Assembly: GCA_006227875.1 (NCBI GenBank)
Contig: SBFI01000019.1
Coordinates: 1-13,270 of the forward strand
Length of the DNA stretch: 13,270 bases
Reading direction: 5' to 3'
From: Acidobacteriota bacterium
Lineage (GTDB): Bacteria > Acidobacteriota > Thermoanaerobaculia > Multivoradales > JAHEKO01
Part shown: positions 1-6,880 of the stretch, piece after piece
Layout of the letters: every line of letters begins with the position of its first letter
Position numbering within the stretch: position 1 is the first letter of the stretch
Notes under the pieces: generated by a model
Database searches by the model: none
What the model saw: the letters and a program-made list of their open reading frames with translations, nothing else
What the model was told of the DNA's origin: nothing
Made by a program: the position numbers and the translations under genes

Positions 1-1233
1 CTCTTTGTCACCGGCTCGCTCTACAACTTCCTGGTGCCGATGCGGTTTCTCCCCTCCCGGAGCATCCAGACCAGTCTGACCGGCAAGTACCATCTGGGCG
101 GCTATCTGACCGAGTTGAGGGTCCCGGAAGCCTCCCGGATCGTCGGCCGAACGGTGGTTCAAGAGCAGGTAAGCGAGCGCTTTCAGATCAACGTGCTCGA
201 GATCATCCGGGGCGACCAGAAGATCTCCGCCGACCTGCGAAATACCCCCGTGGAGGCGGATGACATCCTTCTGGTGCGCTCGGGGATGGAAGACATTATC
301 GCCTTCAAGGAGCAATTCGGCCTTCTCCTGCTCACCGACACCAAGCTGAGCGACCGGGATCTGAGTGACGACCAGACGATCCTCGCCGAAGTTCAGCTCT
401 CACCCGCCTCCAAATTCGTCGGCTCGAGCCTCAAGCAGATCGACTTCCGCCGCCGTTTTGGCAGCTTTGTCCTCGCCCTGAGCCGAACCGGTGAGACCAT
501 CCGCGAGAAACTCGCCCTCATCCCGCTGATGAAATGGGACACGCTGTTGATCTTTGGTCCGCGCTCGCGGGTCGAAGCCCTCTACGAGACCGACGACTTC
601 GTGCCGCTGGGCGAGCGCGATCTCAAGATCCGTCTCACCCGCCGCTGGTGGATCAGTGCCCTGATCATCCCGGTCGTGGTTCTGCTGGCGGCCTTTGGAG
701 TCATGTCGATACTCAAAGCGGCTATTCTCGGCGCCGTCTTCCTGCTCGTCACCCGCTGTATCACCATCCAGCAGGCCTATCGATCGATCGATTGGACCGT
801 GATCTTCCTGCTCGCCGCGATTCTGCCCCTCGGCCTGGCGATGGAGAACACGGGGTTGGCGGACGTGATCGGTGTGGGCCTGAGCTCGCTGGGTGAGAGA
901 TTCGGCCCATTGACCATGCTATCGGTCCTCTATCTGGCCACCTCGCTCCTCACCTCGTTCTTCTCCAACAACGCGACCGCCGTGTTGATGGTGCCCATCG
1001 CCTTTACCGCCGCGGAGTTCCTGCAGGTGGACGCCAAGCCCTTTCTCATGGCGGTGGCCTACGCCGCCTCCGCCTCGTTCATGACACCCATGGGATACCA
1101 GACCAACGCCATGGTATTCAGCCCGGGTAACTACCGGTTCAACGACTACCTGCGTTTTGGGGCGCCGCTCAATCTGGTGTTCTGGCTTATCGCGACGATT
1201 CTGATACCGGTCTTTTGGCCGTTTAACCCGTAG
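1..1233 (+). CDS. SLC13/DASS-family transporter with two RCK_C domains (5' partial)
   Basis: The frame is open from base 1, so the N-terminal membrane half is missing and 410 residues remain. About a dozen residues of a membrane segment come first. Two regulatory RCK_C (TrkA-C) domains follow, roughly residues 33-110 and 122-203, and then a C-terminal hydrophobic half of about five or six helices. The second half carries the DASS-type substrate/sodium loop SNNAT at residues 322-326, and a second conserved stretch SASFMTPMGYQTN lies near residue 357. In this family such proteins are inner-membrane, usually sodium-coupled carriers of dicarboxylates, sulfate or related anions; the RCK_C insertion between membrane halves is a common bacterial arrangement. 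The substrate cannot be read from the sequence. The gene ends with TAG and converges on udk. I am confident of the family but not of the substrate. Confidence 0.9.
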   Translation, partial: LFVTGSLYNFLVPMRFLPSRSIQTSLTGKYHLGGYLTELRVPEASRIVGRTVVQEQVSERFQINVLEIIRGDQKISADLRNTPVEADDILLVRSGMEDIIAFKEQFGLLLLTDTKLSDRDLSDDQTILAEVQLSPASKFVGSSLKQIDFRRRFGSFVLALSRTGETIREKLALIPLMKWDTLLIFGPRSRVEALYETDDFVPLGERDLKIRLTRRWWISALIIPVVVLLAAFGVMSILKAAILGAVFLLVTRCITIQQAYRSIDWTVIFLLAAILPLGLAMENTGLADVIGVGLSSLGERFGPLTMLSVLYLATSLLTSFFSNNATAVLMVPIAFTAAEFLQVDAKPFLMAVAYAASASFMTPMGYQTNAMVFSPGNYRFNDYLRFGAPLNLVFWLIATILIPVFWPFNP

Positions 1234-1251
1234 GACCCCCCACCCGGGGGA

Positions 1252-1283
1252 TAGGGGCTTAGGGGCCTAAGGGCTTAGGGCTC
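1252..1283 (+). repeat. Period-8 tandem repeat, unit TAGGGGCT-like
   Basis: Four consecutive 8-base units can be read: TAGGGGCT, TAGGGGCC, TAAGGGCT and TAGGGCTC. The array contains a G-quadruplex motif at 1254-1280 (four G runs of 4, 4, 3 and 3, with loops of 4, 5 and 4). It also contains the palindrome CTTAGG-GG-CCTAAG at 1258-1271. The facing minus-strand array at 1344-1375 matches it in inverted orientation at 23 of 27 positions (1252-1278 against 1375-1349). Confidence 0.75.
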
Positions 1284-1320
1284 CCCCACCCCCACCTTAT
1301 CCCGGGTGGGCGGAAGGGCC

Positions 1321-1344
1321 CCTGCGCCCGGGAGGGGGCGCGGG
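1321..1344. terminator. GC-rich hairpin between convergent genes, possible terminator
   Basis: CCTGCGCCC (1321-1329) can pair with GGGCGCGGG (1336-1344), giving a 9-bp stem with one G.U pair and a 6-base loop. It lies downstream of both convergent genes. No run of T follows on either strand, so it is not a classical intrinsic terminator. It overlaps the G-quadruplex motif at 1330-1348, and the two structures would exclude each other. Confidence 0.3.
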
Positions 1345-1375
1345 CGGGCTAAGCCCCTACGCCCTTACGCCCCTA
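1344..1375 (-). repeat. Facing copy of the period-8 repeat, overlapping the end of udk
   Basis: Read on the minus strand, the units are TAGGGGCG, TAAGGGCG and TAGGGGCT, followed by a decayed TAGCCCGC. The udk stop codon TAA (1367-1365) is the start of the second unit, and the first unit encodes udk's last two residues (Gly-Ala) and part of the preceding leucine codon. The repeat therefore extends into the coding sequence. Confidence 0.7.
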
Positions 1376-2000
1376 GTAGCTGCTCCAGCCGCGCGATCAC
1401 CATCCCCAGCGCCACCCGGTTCTCTCCCCCTTCGGGGACGATGACGTCGGCCCAGCGCTTGGACGGCTCTACAAACTCCAGATGCATGGGGCGGACGGTC
1501 TCGAGGTACTGTCGGATGACGTCTTCGAGAGTCCGGCCGCGCTCTTGGATGTCGCGGTGGATGCGGCGGATCAGACGAACGTCGGAGTCGGTGTCGACAA
1601 AGATCTTGAAATCCAGCAACTGACGGAGCGGCGGCTCCACAAACAGCAGGATACCCTCCAGCAGGATGACCGGTCTGGCCTCCACCCGCACCGTTTCGGC
1701 CTTGCGCCGGTGGGCGACAAAGTCGTATACCGGCACATCGATCGCCTCTCCCGCTTTGAGCGCCCGGAGATGAGCCACCAGCAGCTCGCTGTCGAGGGCC
1801 TGGGGATGGTCGAAGTTGTGGCCCAGCAGCTCCTCGTCGGACTGCCAATCCACATCCCGGTAGTAGCTGTCCTGGGCAAGCGAAGCGATTCGATCACGCC
1901 CCACCGCATCCAGAATGGCCTCGGCGACGGTCGTCTTACCCGAGCCGGTACCGCCCGCAACTCCCAGGGCAACGGGCTGACTTCTGTTGCTGGCTCCCAT
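1365..2000 (-). CDS. udk: Uridine kinase
   Basis: A 211-residue protein of the uridine/cytidine kinase and phosphoribulokinase P-loop family. It phosphorylates uridine or cytidine to UMP or CMP with a nucleoside triphosphate, in cytosolic pyrimidine salvage. The Walker A loop GGTGSGKT is at residues 16-23. QDSYY follows at 43-47, with D44 the expected catalytic acid, then YDF at 92-94 and LLEGIL at 113-118. An arginine-rich lid, RLIRRIHRDIQERGR, is at about 142-156. The length fits bacterial Udk. The ATG at 2000-1998 is chosen because a strong AAAGGGGGG ribosome site lies 5 nt upstream; longer readings of the frame lack this and run into the HAD gene. It is the last gene of the minus-strand run, 28 nt after the HAD gene. 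Its last codons lie in the octamer repeat. Confidence 0.93.
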   Translation of the reverse strand: MGASNRSQPVALGVAGGTGSGKTTVAEAILDAVGRDRIASLAQDSYYRDVDWQSDEELLGHNFDHPQALDSELLVAHLRALKAGEAIDVPVYDFVAHRRKAETVRVEARPVILLEGILLFVEPPLRQLLDFKIFVDTDSDVRLIRRIHRDIQERGRTLEDVIRQYLETVRPMHLEFVEPSKRWADVIVPEGGENRVALGMVIARLEQLLGA

Positions 2001-2005
2001 TCTTT

Positions 2006-2014
2006 CCCCCCTTT
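2006..2014 (-). promoter_or_regulatory. Strong ribosome binding site of udk
   Basis: On the minus strand AAAGGGGGG lies 5 nt before the ATG at 2000. It fixes the udk start well inside a longer open frame. Confidence 0.65.
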
Positions 2015-2028
2015 TCCGAGACCGCTGA

Positions 2029-2742
2029 TCAAGACCCGAGAAGACCCGGTACCTCCGCCAACGAGTCGACATCGTAGTCGGCCGCCGGTCCGCCGCCGTC
2101 GTCCGAGCGTACCCAAACCGTGGCCGTACCTGCCGCGCGGCCCGCAGCCACGTCGTTGGGCCGCCTGTCCCCCACCATGATCGCCTCGGTCGGTCGCACA
2201 CCCAGCTCACCCAGGGCGCTGCGTAACATGGCAGGCGAGGGCTTGCGGCTGCCGGCATCGTAGCTGAAGTGGAGGGATTGAAACCAATCGAGGATGCCAT
2301 GGCGCCGGAGAACACCGCAGTAGAGCTTGCCGGGAAGCGGCACATTCGAAACCAGTGACAGTCGAAAGCCGCTCGAGCGCAGAGAATCGAGCGCCTCCAC
2401 GGCGCCCCCGATGGGGACGAGCTGCTCACCATAGGGGCGGAACCATGCCTCCAGCAGTGTCAGATTCAGGGCTCGGATACCGGCTTTCTTGCGCAGTCGT
2501 GTGAGATGGGGGCCCCAGGGCTCTTCCTTCCCCGTCTCCCGCCGACGCTCGTACCCCAGATGCCAGGGCTCGAACACCAGCCGCTCCAGATCGTCCAGGC
2601 TGGCGTGTCCTCCGCGGTGGCGGATGAGATGGAGCAGGGCCTCGCGGCCCCGAAAGTCGAGCCGCTCGAAGGGGAAACCCCGGGAGTTGTCCATCTCCAG
2701 GATCACCCCACCCATGTCGACCAGGACTGCTTTTATGGCCAT
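2029..2742 (-). CDS. HAD-superfamily hydrolase (subfamily IA-like)
   Basis: A 237-residue protein counted from the ATG at 2742; a GTG two codons earlier (2748) is a possible alternative start, and neither has a strong ribosome site. HAD motifs are in order. Motif I is VLVDMGGVI with nucleophile D9, and the position two residues on is Gly rather than Asp. Motif II is LVSN with S132, motif III is K167 in SRKP, and motif IV is VGDRRPND with D192 and D197. The cap sequence between motifs I and II (about residues 15-105) is of the helical C1 type. HAD proteins of this class are mostly phosphatases or dehalogenases; the substrate here is unknown. The D-x-G form of motif I also occurs in YihX-like members, so it need not mean loss of activity. 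It follows mutM by 4 to 10 nt, which suggests co-translation. The neighbours do not reveal a substrate. Confidence 0.85.
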   Translation of the reverse strand: MAIKAVLVDMGGVILEMDNSRGFPFERLDFRGREALLHLIRHRGGHASLDDLERLVFEPWHLGYERRRETGKEEPWGPHLTRLRKKAGIRALNLTLLEAWFRPYGEQLVPIGGAVEALDSLRSSGFRLSLVSNVPLPGKLYCGVLRRHGILDWFQSLHFSYDAGSRKPSPAMLRSALGELGVRPTEAIMVGDRRPNDVAAGRAAGTATVWVRSDDGGGPAADYDVDSLAEVPGLLGS

Positions 2743-2752
2743 GTCCACCCGT

Positions 2753-3577
2753 CTATCTCTGACAACCCGGACAGTAATAGGTGCTGCGACCGCTCTGTAC
2801 TATCCGACGGATCGTCCCGCCACACCTGCCGCAGGTCTCGCCCTCTCGATCATAGGTCGCCAGCGAGACCTGAAACATACCCTCCCTGCCCCGCCCGTCG
2901 GCAAAGTCGTTGAGTGTGGTTCCTCCCTCCTGCACCGCCTGACTGAGTGTCTGCCGGATCGAGTCCGCCAGTCGTTGCCACCGTACCGATGAGATCCGCG
3001 AGACCGAACGAGTGGGATGGATCCCCGCCCGATAGAGCGCTTCGCTGGCGTAGATATTTCCGACCCCCACCAGCACTCTTGCATCCATGAGGAAGCTCTT
3101 TACCGGTGCGCGGCGGCGGCGAGCCAGGCTCTCGAGCTCGCGGCCGCCAAACCCGTTGCCCAGGGGCTCGATCCCAAGATGACGAAAGTGTCGATCCTCG
3201 TCCAGCTCATCCGTCCCCATGACCAACACCAGACCAAACCTTCGGGGATCCCGCAGACGCAGCCGGCGACCGGAGTCCAGAAAGAAGGCCACATGCTCGT
3301 GGAGCTCGCGAGGGACCCCATCCGCCACCAGCGTCATGCGCCCACTCATTCCCAGATGGGTCACCAGGGTCGTGCCCCCGTCCAGGTCCGCCAACAGGTA
3401 CTTTGCCCGGCGACGCACACTGCGAATCGTGCGCCCGGAGGTCAACCGCTCCAGCTTTCGGCGATCGACCGGCTCTCTGAGCGACGCGTTCCAGACCTCG
3501 ACTCTCGCGATCGTGTCGCCGATGATCAGCGGCTCGAGGCTCCGCCGCAGGACCTCGACTTCCGGAAGCTCGGGCAC
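2753..3577 (-). CDS. mutM: Formamidopyrimidine-DNA glycosylase (Fpg/MutM)
   Basis: A 274-residue bifunctional DNA glycosylase/AP lyase that removes 8-oxoguanine and formamidopyrimidines. The protein begins MPELPEVE, where P2 is the catalytic N-terminal amine after Met removal and E3 the catalytic acid. This fixes the start at the GTG at 3577. K59 matches the conserved N-domain lysine, HLGMSGR is at 74-80 and DPRRFG at 110-115. The helix-two-turn-helix region has GVGNIYASEA at 171-180. The C-terminal zinc finger has C249, C252, C269 and C272, with R264 in its loop. Every key residue I know for the family is present and the length is normal. It lies between holA (34 nt gap) and the HAD gene (4 to 10 nt gap). 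No clear ribosome site precedes the GTG. Confidence 0.96.
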   Translation of the reverse strand: MPELPEVEVLRRSLEPLIIGDTIARVEVWNASLREPVDRRKLERLTSGRTIRSVRRRAKYLLADLDGGTTLVTHLGMSGRMTLVADGVPRELHEHVAFFLDSGRRLRLRDPRRFGLVLVMGTDELDEDRHFRHLGIEPLGNGFGGRELESLARRRRAPVKSFLMDARVLVGVGNIYASEALYRAGIHPTRSVSRISSVRWQRLADSIRQTLSQAVQEGGTTLNDFADGRGREGMFQVSLATYDREGETCGRCGGTIRRIVQSGRSTYYCPGCQR

Positions 3578-3611
3578 GGACCGATTGTATCGCCGTCCCT
3601 CGGGGCTGTTG

Positions 3612-5054
3612 CTAACCTGCCAGTTTGGAGACCAAGTGGGTCAGGGCCACGTCCGGTCGGCTGCTCTCGCCCTTCATCTGCATCTCCGCCTCCAGGATCT
3701 GTCGGGGCAGAGTCTCGACCCGGCCGGCCGGCATCCGGCAGGCGGCCAGGTAGGCGCGATGAAGCCGGTAGGGGTGGATCCCCTTCAATGGATTGCGACC
3801 CCCCTCCGGCAGCTCGTCTTGCAGCAGTGGCGCGATCCGGCTCTTGAACCGCGAGTAGTTTCGCTCCCCCCGCGACGCCTGCGTCAGCCGGAGCATGCCC
3901 TGGATGGCGGTCAACTGCCGGGCAAAAGAGGCCAACAACGCAAACAAGGACAACCGCGCCGCCACCGGATCCGAGGCTGCGGACAGGTAGCGCTGGATGC
4001 CGGTGAGGGCGGCGCCGGAACGACCGGCACCGATCGCGTCCAGGATCTCCCAGACGTCCTCTTCGCCCCGATCCTCGACCACCGCCTCGACCAGCCCGCG
4101 CCCGATCTTGCCGTCCTCGGCGAGGTTGGCAAGTTTGCGGTACTCGGCCGCCAGGCGAGCAGTGCTGTCGGCTTCGACCTGCGTGTTGCTGCCCCCGGAC
4201 CGGCCGCCCGGACGCTGAATCGTACGCCGCGCCAGCTCCTTCAACGCATCGGCCTCGATACCGACATTCGATTCCTTTTCCAGCTCCGCGGCCAGCAGAT
4301 CGAGTCCGCGCCAGCCGCCTCCCCGCTCGGCCTCCACCTGACCGACCTCGAAGAAGGCTCCCTTCTCCGCCAGCGTTTGAACGACCGGATGGTCCCGAGC
4401 TACCGCGCTTTCGGCCAGGATCAGCGTGTGACCCTCCGGTAGACCCTGGCGGACGACCTCTCCCAGCTCCTGCAGATCACCCTCCGCCCAACCTCGCAGA
4501 CCTTCGCGTCGCGCCGCCTCCAGCAGCACACCGAGCCGCGAGCGGACCTCCTCGACCTGTCGCCGCCCCCGGGGCCGGTTCCGACTTCTCTTGCGATGTA
4601 CGTTGCCGCCCTGCACGGCCCACTCCGGAAGCTGTTCGATCACGCTCTGGGCCGAACCCGCCTCGGTGTCGAGGTGGAAGAGGTGGAGGGCCTGGAGCAG
4701 TAGCCCGGCACCCCGGCGCTCTTCGGGTCCCAGCTCCTCGCCCGGCCCGCCCTCGGGCACCGTCTCGAACGCCGAGTCGAGCAGGTCGGCCGCAGCTCTT
4801 TGATCCGCCAGCACGGCGGTCTCGACCGCGACGATGATCTTGGCGCTGGCAAACAGGGAGAAGGTCTTCAGATCGGCGAGAATCGACCCCAGACCCGCGG
4901 GTCGTCGGTGGATCTCAACCTGACAGTCGACCTGTCCGGCAAGCATTTCACCGATCCGACCGGCCGCCGGCTCGGCAAGGACGCGATCACCCGCGACAAG
5001 ATAGACGGGCTCGGGCTTGCCCGGGTCGATCGAGTCCAGCAGGCTAGGCCTCAC
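3612..5054 (-). CDS. holA: DNA polymerase III delta subunit, long variant
   Basis: A 480-residue protein matching the clamp-loader delta subunit, which opens the beta sliding clamp for loading onto primed DNA. Recognisable parts are the N-terminal YLVAGDRVL (18-26), TFSLFASAKIIVAVE (64-78) and GLPEGHTLILAE (204-215). A helical C-terminal part includes LANLAEDGKIGRGLVEAVVE (about 308-327) and EILDAIGAGRSGAALTGIQ. Usual bacterial delta subunits have about 330-345 residues. The extra length is mainly an insertion at roughly residues 82-205, where ordinary members pass directly between two strands of domain I, plus a small Gly/Ser-rich insertion near 281-296. The GTG start overlaps the preceding gene's TGA by 4 nt (GTGA), so translation is probably coupled. 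I infer that the insertion is a lineage trait, because the flanking core is intact. Confidence 0.85.
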   Translation of the reverse strand: MRPSLLDSIDPGKPEPVYLVAGDRVLAEPAAGRIGEMLAGQVDCQVEIHRRPAGLGSILADLKTFSLFASAKIIVAVETAVLADQRAAADLLDSAFETVPEGGPGEELGPEERRGAGLLLQALHLFHLDTEAGSAQSVIEQLPEWAVQGGNVHRKRSRNRPRGRRQVEEVRSRLGVLLEAARREGLRGWAEGDLQELGEVVRQGLPEGHTLILAESAVARDHPVVQTLAEKGAFFEVGQVEAERGGGWRGLDLLAAELEKESNVGIEADALKELARRTIQRPGGRSGGSNTQVEADSTARLAAEYRKLANLAEDGKIGRGLVEAVVEDRGEEDVWEILDAIGAGRSGAALTGIQRYLSAASDPVAARLSLFALLASFARQLTAIQGMLRLTQASRGERNYSRFKSRIAPLLQDELPEGGRNPLKGIHPYRLHRAYLAACRMPAGRVETLPRQILEAEMQMKGESSRPDVALTHLVSKLAG

Positions 5055-6445
5055 TTCTCATCTTGGTCGTAAGCCGCCCACATCGGGGCCTTGCGCACTC
5101 CCGACTCCTCGGCCGACACACGCTCCTCTTCGAAGTCGAGCTCGATCGAGTTCCAGGAGCCACAGGTGCCGCAACGCGCCTGCCAGACCTCGAACCTGGT
5201 CCGGCAGAGCTCGCAGGTGTATTCGGCCGATCTGAGACCCGACCCCCGAACACAAGACCGGTAGGACTCGACAGCCTTGTGCATCTCTCCTCGGCGCTCG
5301 CGAATCCGCGCCAACAGATAGTGAAAAGTCGGGGACTTCCGAATCCGCTCCTCGAGACCTTCCAGTACCTTGAGCGCCTCCTCGTGCATCTCCACACGGT
5401 AGTAGAGACGGCCGAGAAAGAAGCGGGGGAGCAGATCGCGCCCGGAGTCCGCGATGAGCCCGTGAAGCGTCTCGATGGCGCGCAGCGGATTCTCCCGCTC
5501 GATGAAATGGTCTTCCACGCGCTGCAGAAACACCGGGCTGCCGGTCACCTCGAATCCACGCAGCCAGTCGTCAAGAGCCTGGTCGTCGTCGCCCGATATG
5601 AGTGCCGCCTCGCCCTTCATGATGAAGGCGGGTACAAAGCTCGGCTCCTGCTCCAAAACCCGGTCGAAGACGGCCCGTGCCTCCTCCACCTGGTCGGCCT
5701 CCAGATGCTCGACTCCCTGTTGATAGGCGAGACCCAATCGGACTCCGTCTTCACGCTCCAGCTCCGCTTCGCCGCCATGCTCTTCGAGCAGCGAGTCGAT
5801 CCTCTGCTGCAGGCGCGTGGCCCCCTTCCAGTCCTCGGTACTCAAGGCCGCGCTCCGCCGACGTCGCATCACCCGCAGACCCATGCTCGGGAACTCCCGA
5901 AGAATCCGGTCGCGCAGCTGCTGCGCCACGTCGTGGTCACCCAAGACTTCGTAGTCCTCCGCCATCTCGTAGAGGATGGCCGCGCTCTGGGGATAGAGCA
6001 CCGACGCACGGCGGTGGACTTCGAGAGCTTCCTCGCCCCGGCCCAGGTGCCGCAGCGCTACTCCATAGCGGAGAAGGGTCTCGAAGTGTTCCGGATGAGC
6101 AGCGAGATAGGCCTCGTATTCGGTGGCGGCCCGGCCCCACTGGCCGTCGGTCTGAAGATCCGCACCCCGGCGAACGACTCCCTCCAGGCTCTTGGCTTCA
6201 CGGCTGAAGCGCCGGTCTCTGCGCTGCGACAGATCCCGCTTGAGTGTCTGGACGACAAGGGCGATCACCACGGGAAGGAAGCCGAGCAGGAATACGGTCA
6301 GAAGAACTACATATACCGGTACGATCCGTTCCGCCGAGAGGCGAAACGGCTGCTGCAGAAGATCTATGTTCTGGTTGGTGAGATATGAGGCCGTAACTAC
6401 GATGGCAAGAGCGGTAAGAATGCCAACGAAGGTACGGACGCGCAT
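5051..6445 (-). CDS. lapB: LapA-LapB fusion: membrane-anchored TPR protein with rubredoxin-type zinc site
   Basis: A 464-residue protein. Residues 1-80 resemble LapA (YciS, DUF1049): a first membrane helix at about 5-22, then NQNIDLLQQPF, a second helix at about 43-66 and a charged segment. Residues about 88-400 form tetratricopeptide-like helical repeats. The C-terminus has C411-x2-C414-x10-C425-x2-C428 followed by GSWNSI, the same spacing as I recall for the E. coli LapB (YciM) metal site (C-x2-C-x10-C-x2-C, then RAWSTI). An acidic tail ends the protein. In E. coli LapA and LapB are separate neighbouring genes; LapB sits on the inner membrane and guides FtsH degradation of LpxC, limiting LPS synthesis. 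The same role here is inferred. ATG start at 6445 with no clear ribosome site, 26 nt after the dksA-like gene. The stop overlaps holA by 4 nt. Confidence 0.85.
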   Translation of the reverse strand: MRVRTFVGILTALAIVVTASYLTNQNIDLLQQPFRLSAERIVPVYVVLLTVFLLGFLPVVIALVVQTLKRDLSQRRDRRFSREAKSLEGVVRRGADLQTDGQWGRAATEYEAYLAAHPEHFETLLRYGVALRHLGRGEEALEVHRRASVLYPQSAAILYEMAEDYEVLGDHDVAQQLRDRILREFPSMGLRVMRRRRSAALSTEDWKGATRLQQRIDSLLEEHGGEAELEREDGVRLGLAYQQGVEHLEADQVEEARAVFDRVLEQEPSFVPAFIMKGEAALISGDDDQALDDWLRGFEVTGSPVFLQRVEDHFIERENPLRAIETLHGLIADSGRDLLPRFFLGRLYYRVEMHEEALKVLEGLEERIRKSPTFHYLLARIRERRGEMHKAVESYRSCVRGSGLRSAEYTCELCRTRFEVWQARCGTCGSWNSIELDFEEERVSAEESGVRKAPMWAAYDQDEK

Positions 6446-6471
6446 CGCGTTTATCGAGGACCGAGGCTAGT

Positions 6472-6873
6472 CTAGGTCTCCAGGGCGACTCCCTGTTCTG
6501 CCTGCTCCTGACAGTCTATACAATATCGCGTCCACGGAACGGCCTTCAGCCGCGCCTTTGGGATCGTCTCCTGGCAATTGAGGCAGGTGCCGTACTTCCC
6601 GTTGTCGAGCCGCAACAGTGCTTCGTCAATCTCGATCAGAATCTGTCGCTCGGTGTCGGAAAGGGCGAACATGAACTCCCGATTGTAGGAGTTGTTGGCA
6701 CGATCGACGATGTCTTCAGTGCCCTCGTCGCTCGCCGTCTGACCGACCTTCAGGTCGTGCTCGTAAAGGCTCATGATCTGTTGACGCTGATCCATGAGTC
6801 GAGTTCGCGACAGCTCGGTGTGGTTTGGCTTCTTCTTTTTGGCCGTTTTCTTGGTCCTTGTAGTCTTCGCCAC
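6472..6873 (-). CDS. dksA: DksA/TraR-family C4 zinc-finger transcription regulator
   Basis: A 133-residue protein. DksA binds the RNA polymerase secondary channel and, with ppGpp, retunes transcription when nutrients run short. A very lysine-rich tail occupies residues 3-15. A coiled-coil region follows, whose tip carries the DxxDxA motif essential in DksA (D54, D57, A59, as EDIVDRAN). The zinc finger has C97, C100, C118 and C121 with the family's C-x2-C-x17-C-x2-C spacing. It is slightly shorter than E. coli DksA (151 residues). The GTG start at 6873 is supported by a canonical AAAGGAG 7 nt upstream. It follows rlmH by 47 nt and precedes the LapA-LapB gene. Assignment to the family is firm; whether it responds to ppGpp like true DksA is inferred from the intact tip. 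Confidence 0.9.
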   Translation of the reverse strand: MAKTTRTKKTAKKKKPNHTELSRTRLMDQRQQIMSLYEHDLKVGQTASDEGTEDIVDRANNSYNREFMFALSDTERQILIEIDEALLRLDNGKYGTCLNCQETIPKARLKAVPWTRYCIDCQEQAEQGVALET

Positions 6874-6880
6874 TTTCCTG

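Larger units (their letters stand above)
1234..1364. other. Convergent intergenic region, G/C-run rich
   Basis: These 131 bases separate the ends of two convergent genes (transporter and udk). I see no credible coding sequence. The stretch holds an array of about four 8-base units on the plus strand, a facing array on the minus strand, two G-quadruplex motifs and a GC-rich hairpin, each listed separately. CCCACCCGGGGGATA (1239-1253) is also nearly inverted as TATCCCGGGTGGG (1298-1310), so alternative foldings compete. A role in ending transcription from both sides is inferred from position only; there is no T-tract. Confidence 0.7.

Noticed and set aside
2001..2432. Extension of udk to a 355-residue form
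   Set aside because: The extra part is antisense-like sequence inside the HAD gene. The P-loop sits at a normal distance from the ATG at 2000, which has a strong ribosome site.
3578..3611. Possible terminator or promoter between mutM and holA
   Set aside because: The gap is only 34 nt with no hairpin or T-run, and I see no convincing -10/-35 pair.
3017..4442. Long plus-strand frames (276 and 407 codons) opposite mutM and holA
   Set aside because: The two overlap each other and genes with clear motifs on the opposite strand. Their composition is that of antisense shadows.
5063..6388. 441-codon open frame opposite the LapA-LapB gene
   Set aside because: It mirrors the codon phase of a well supported gene in GC-rich DNA. 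Its translation has no recognisable family character, and no ribosome site was seen.
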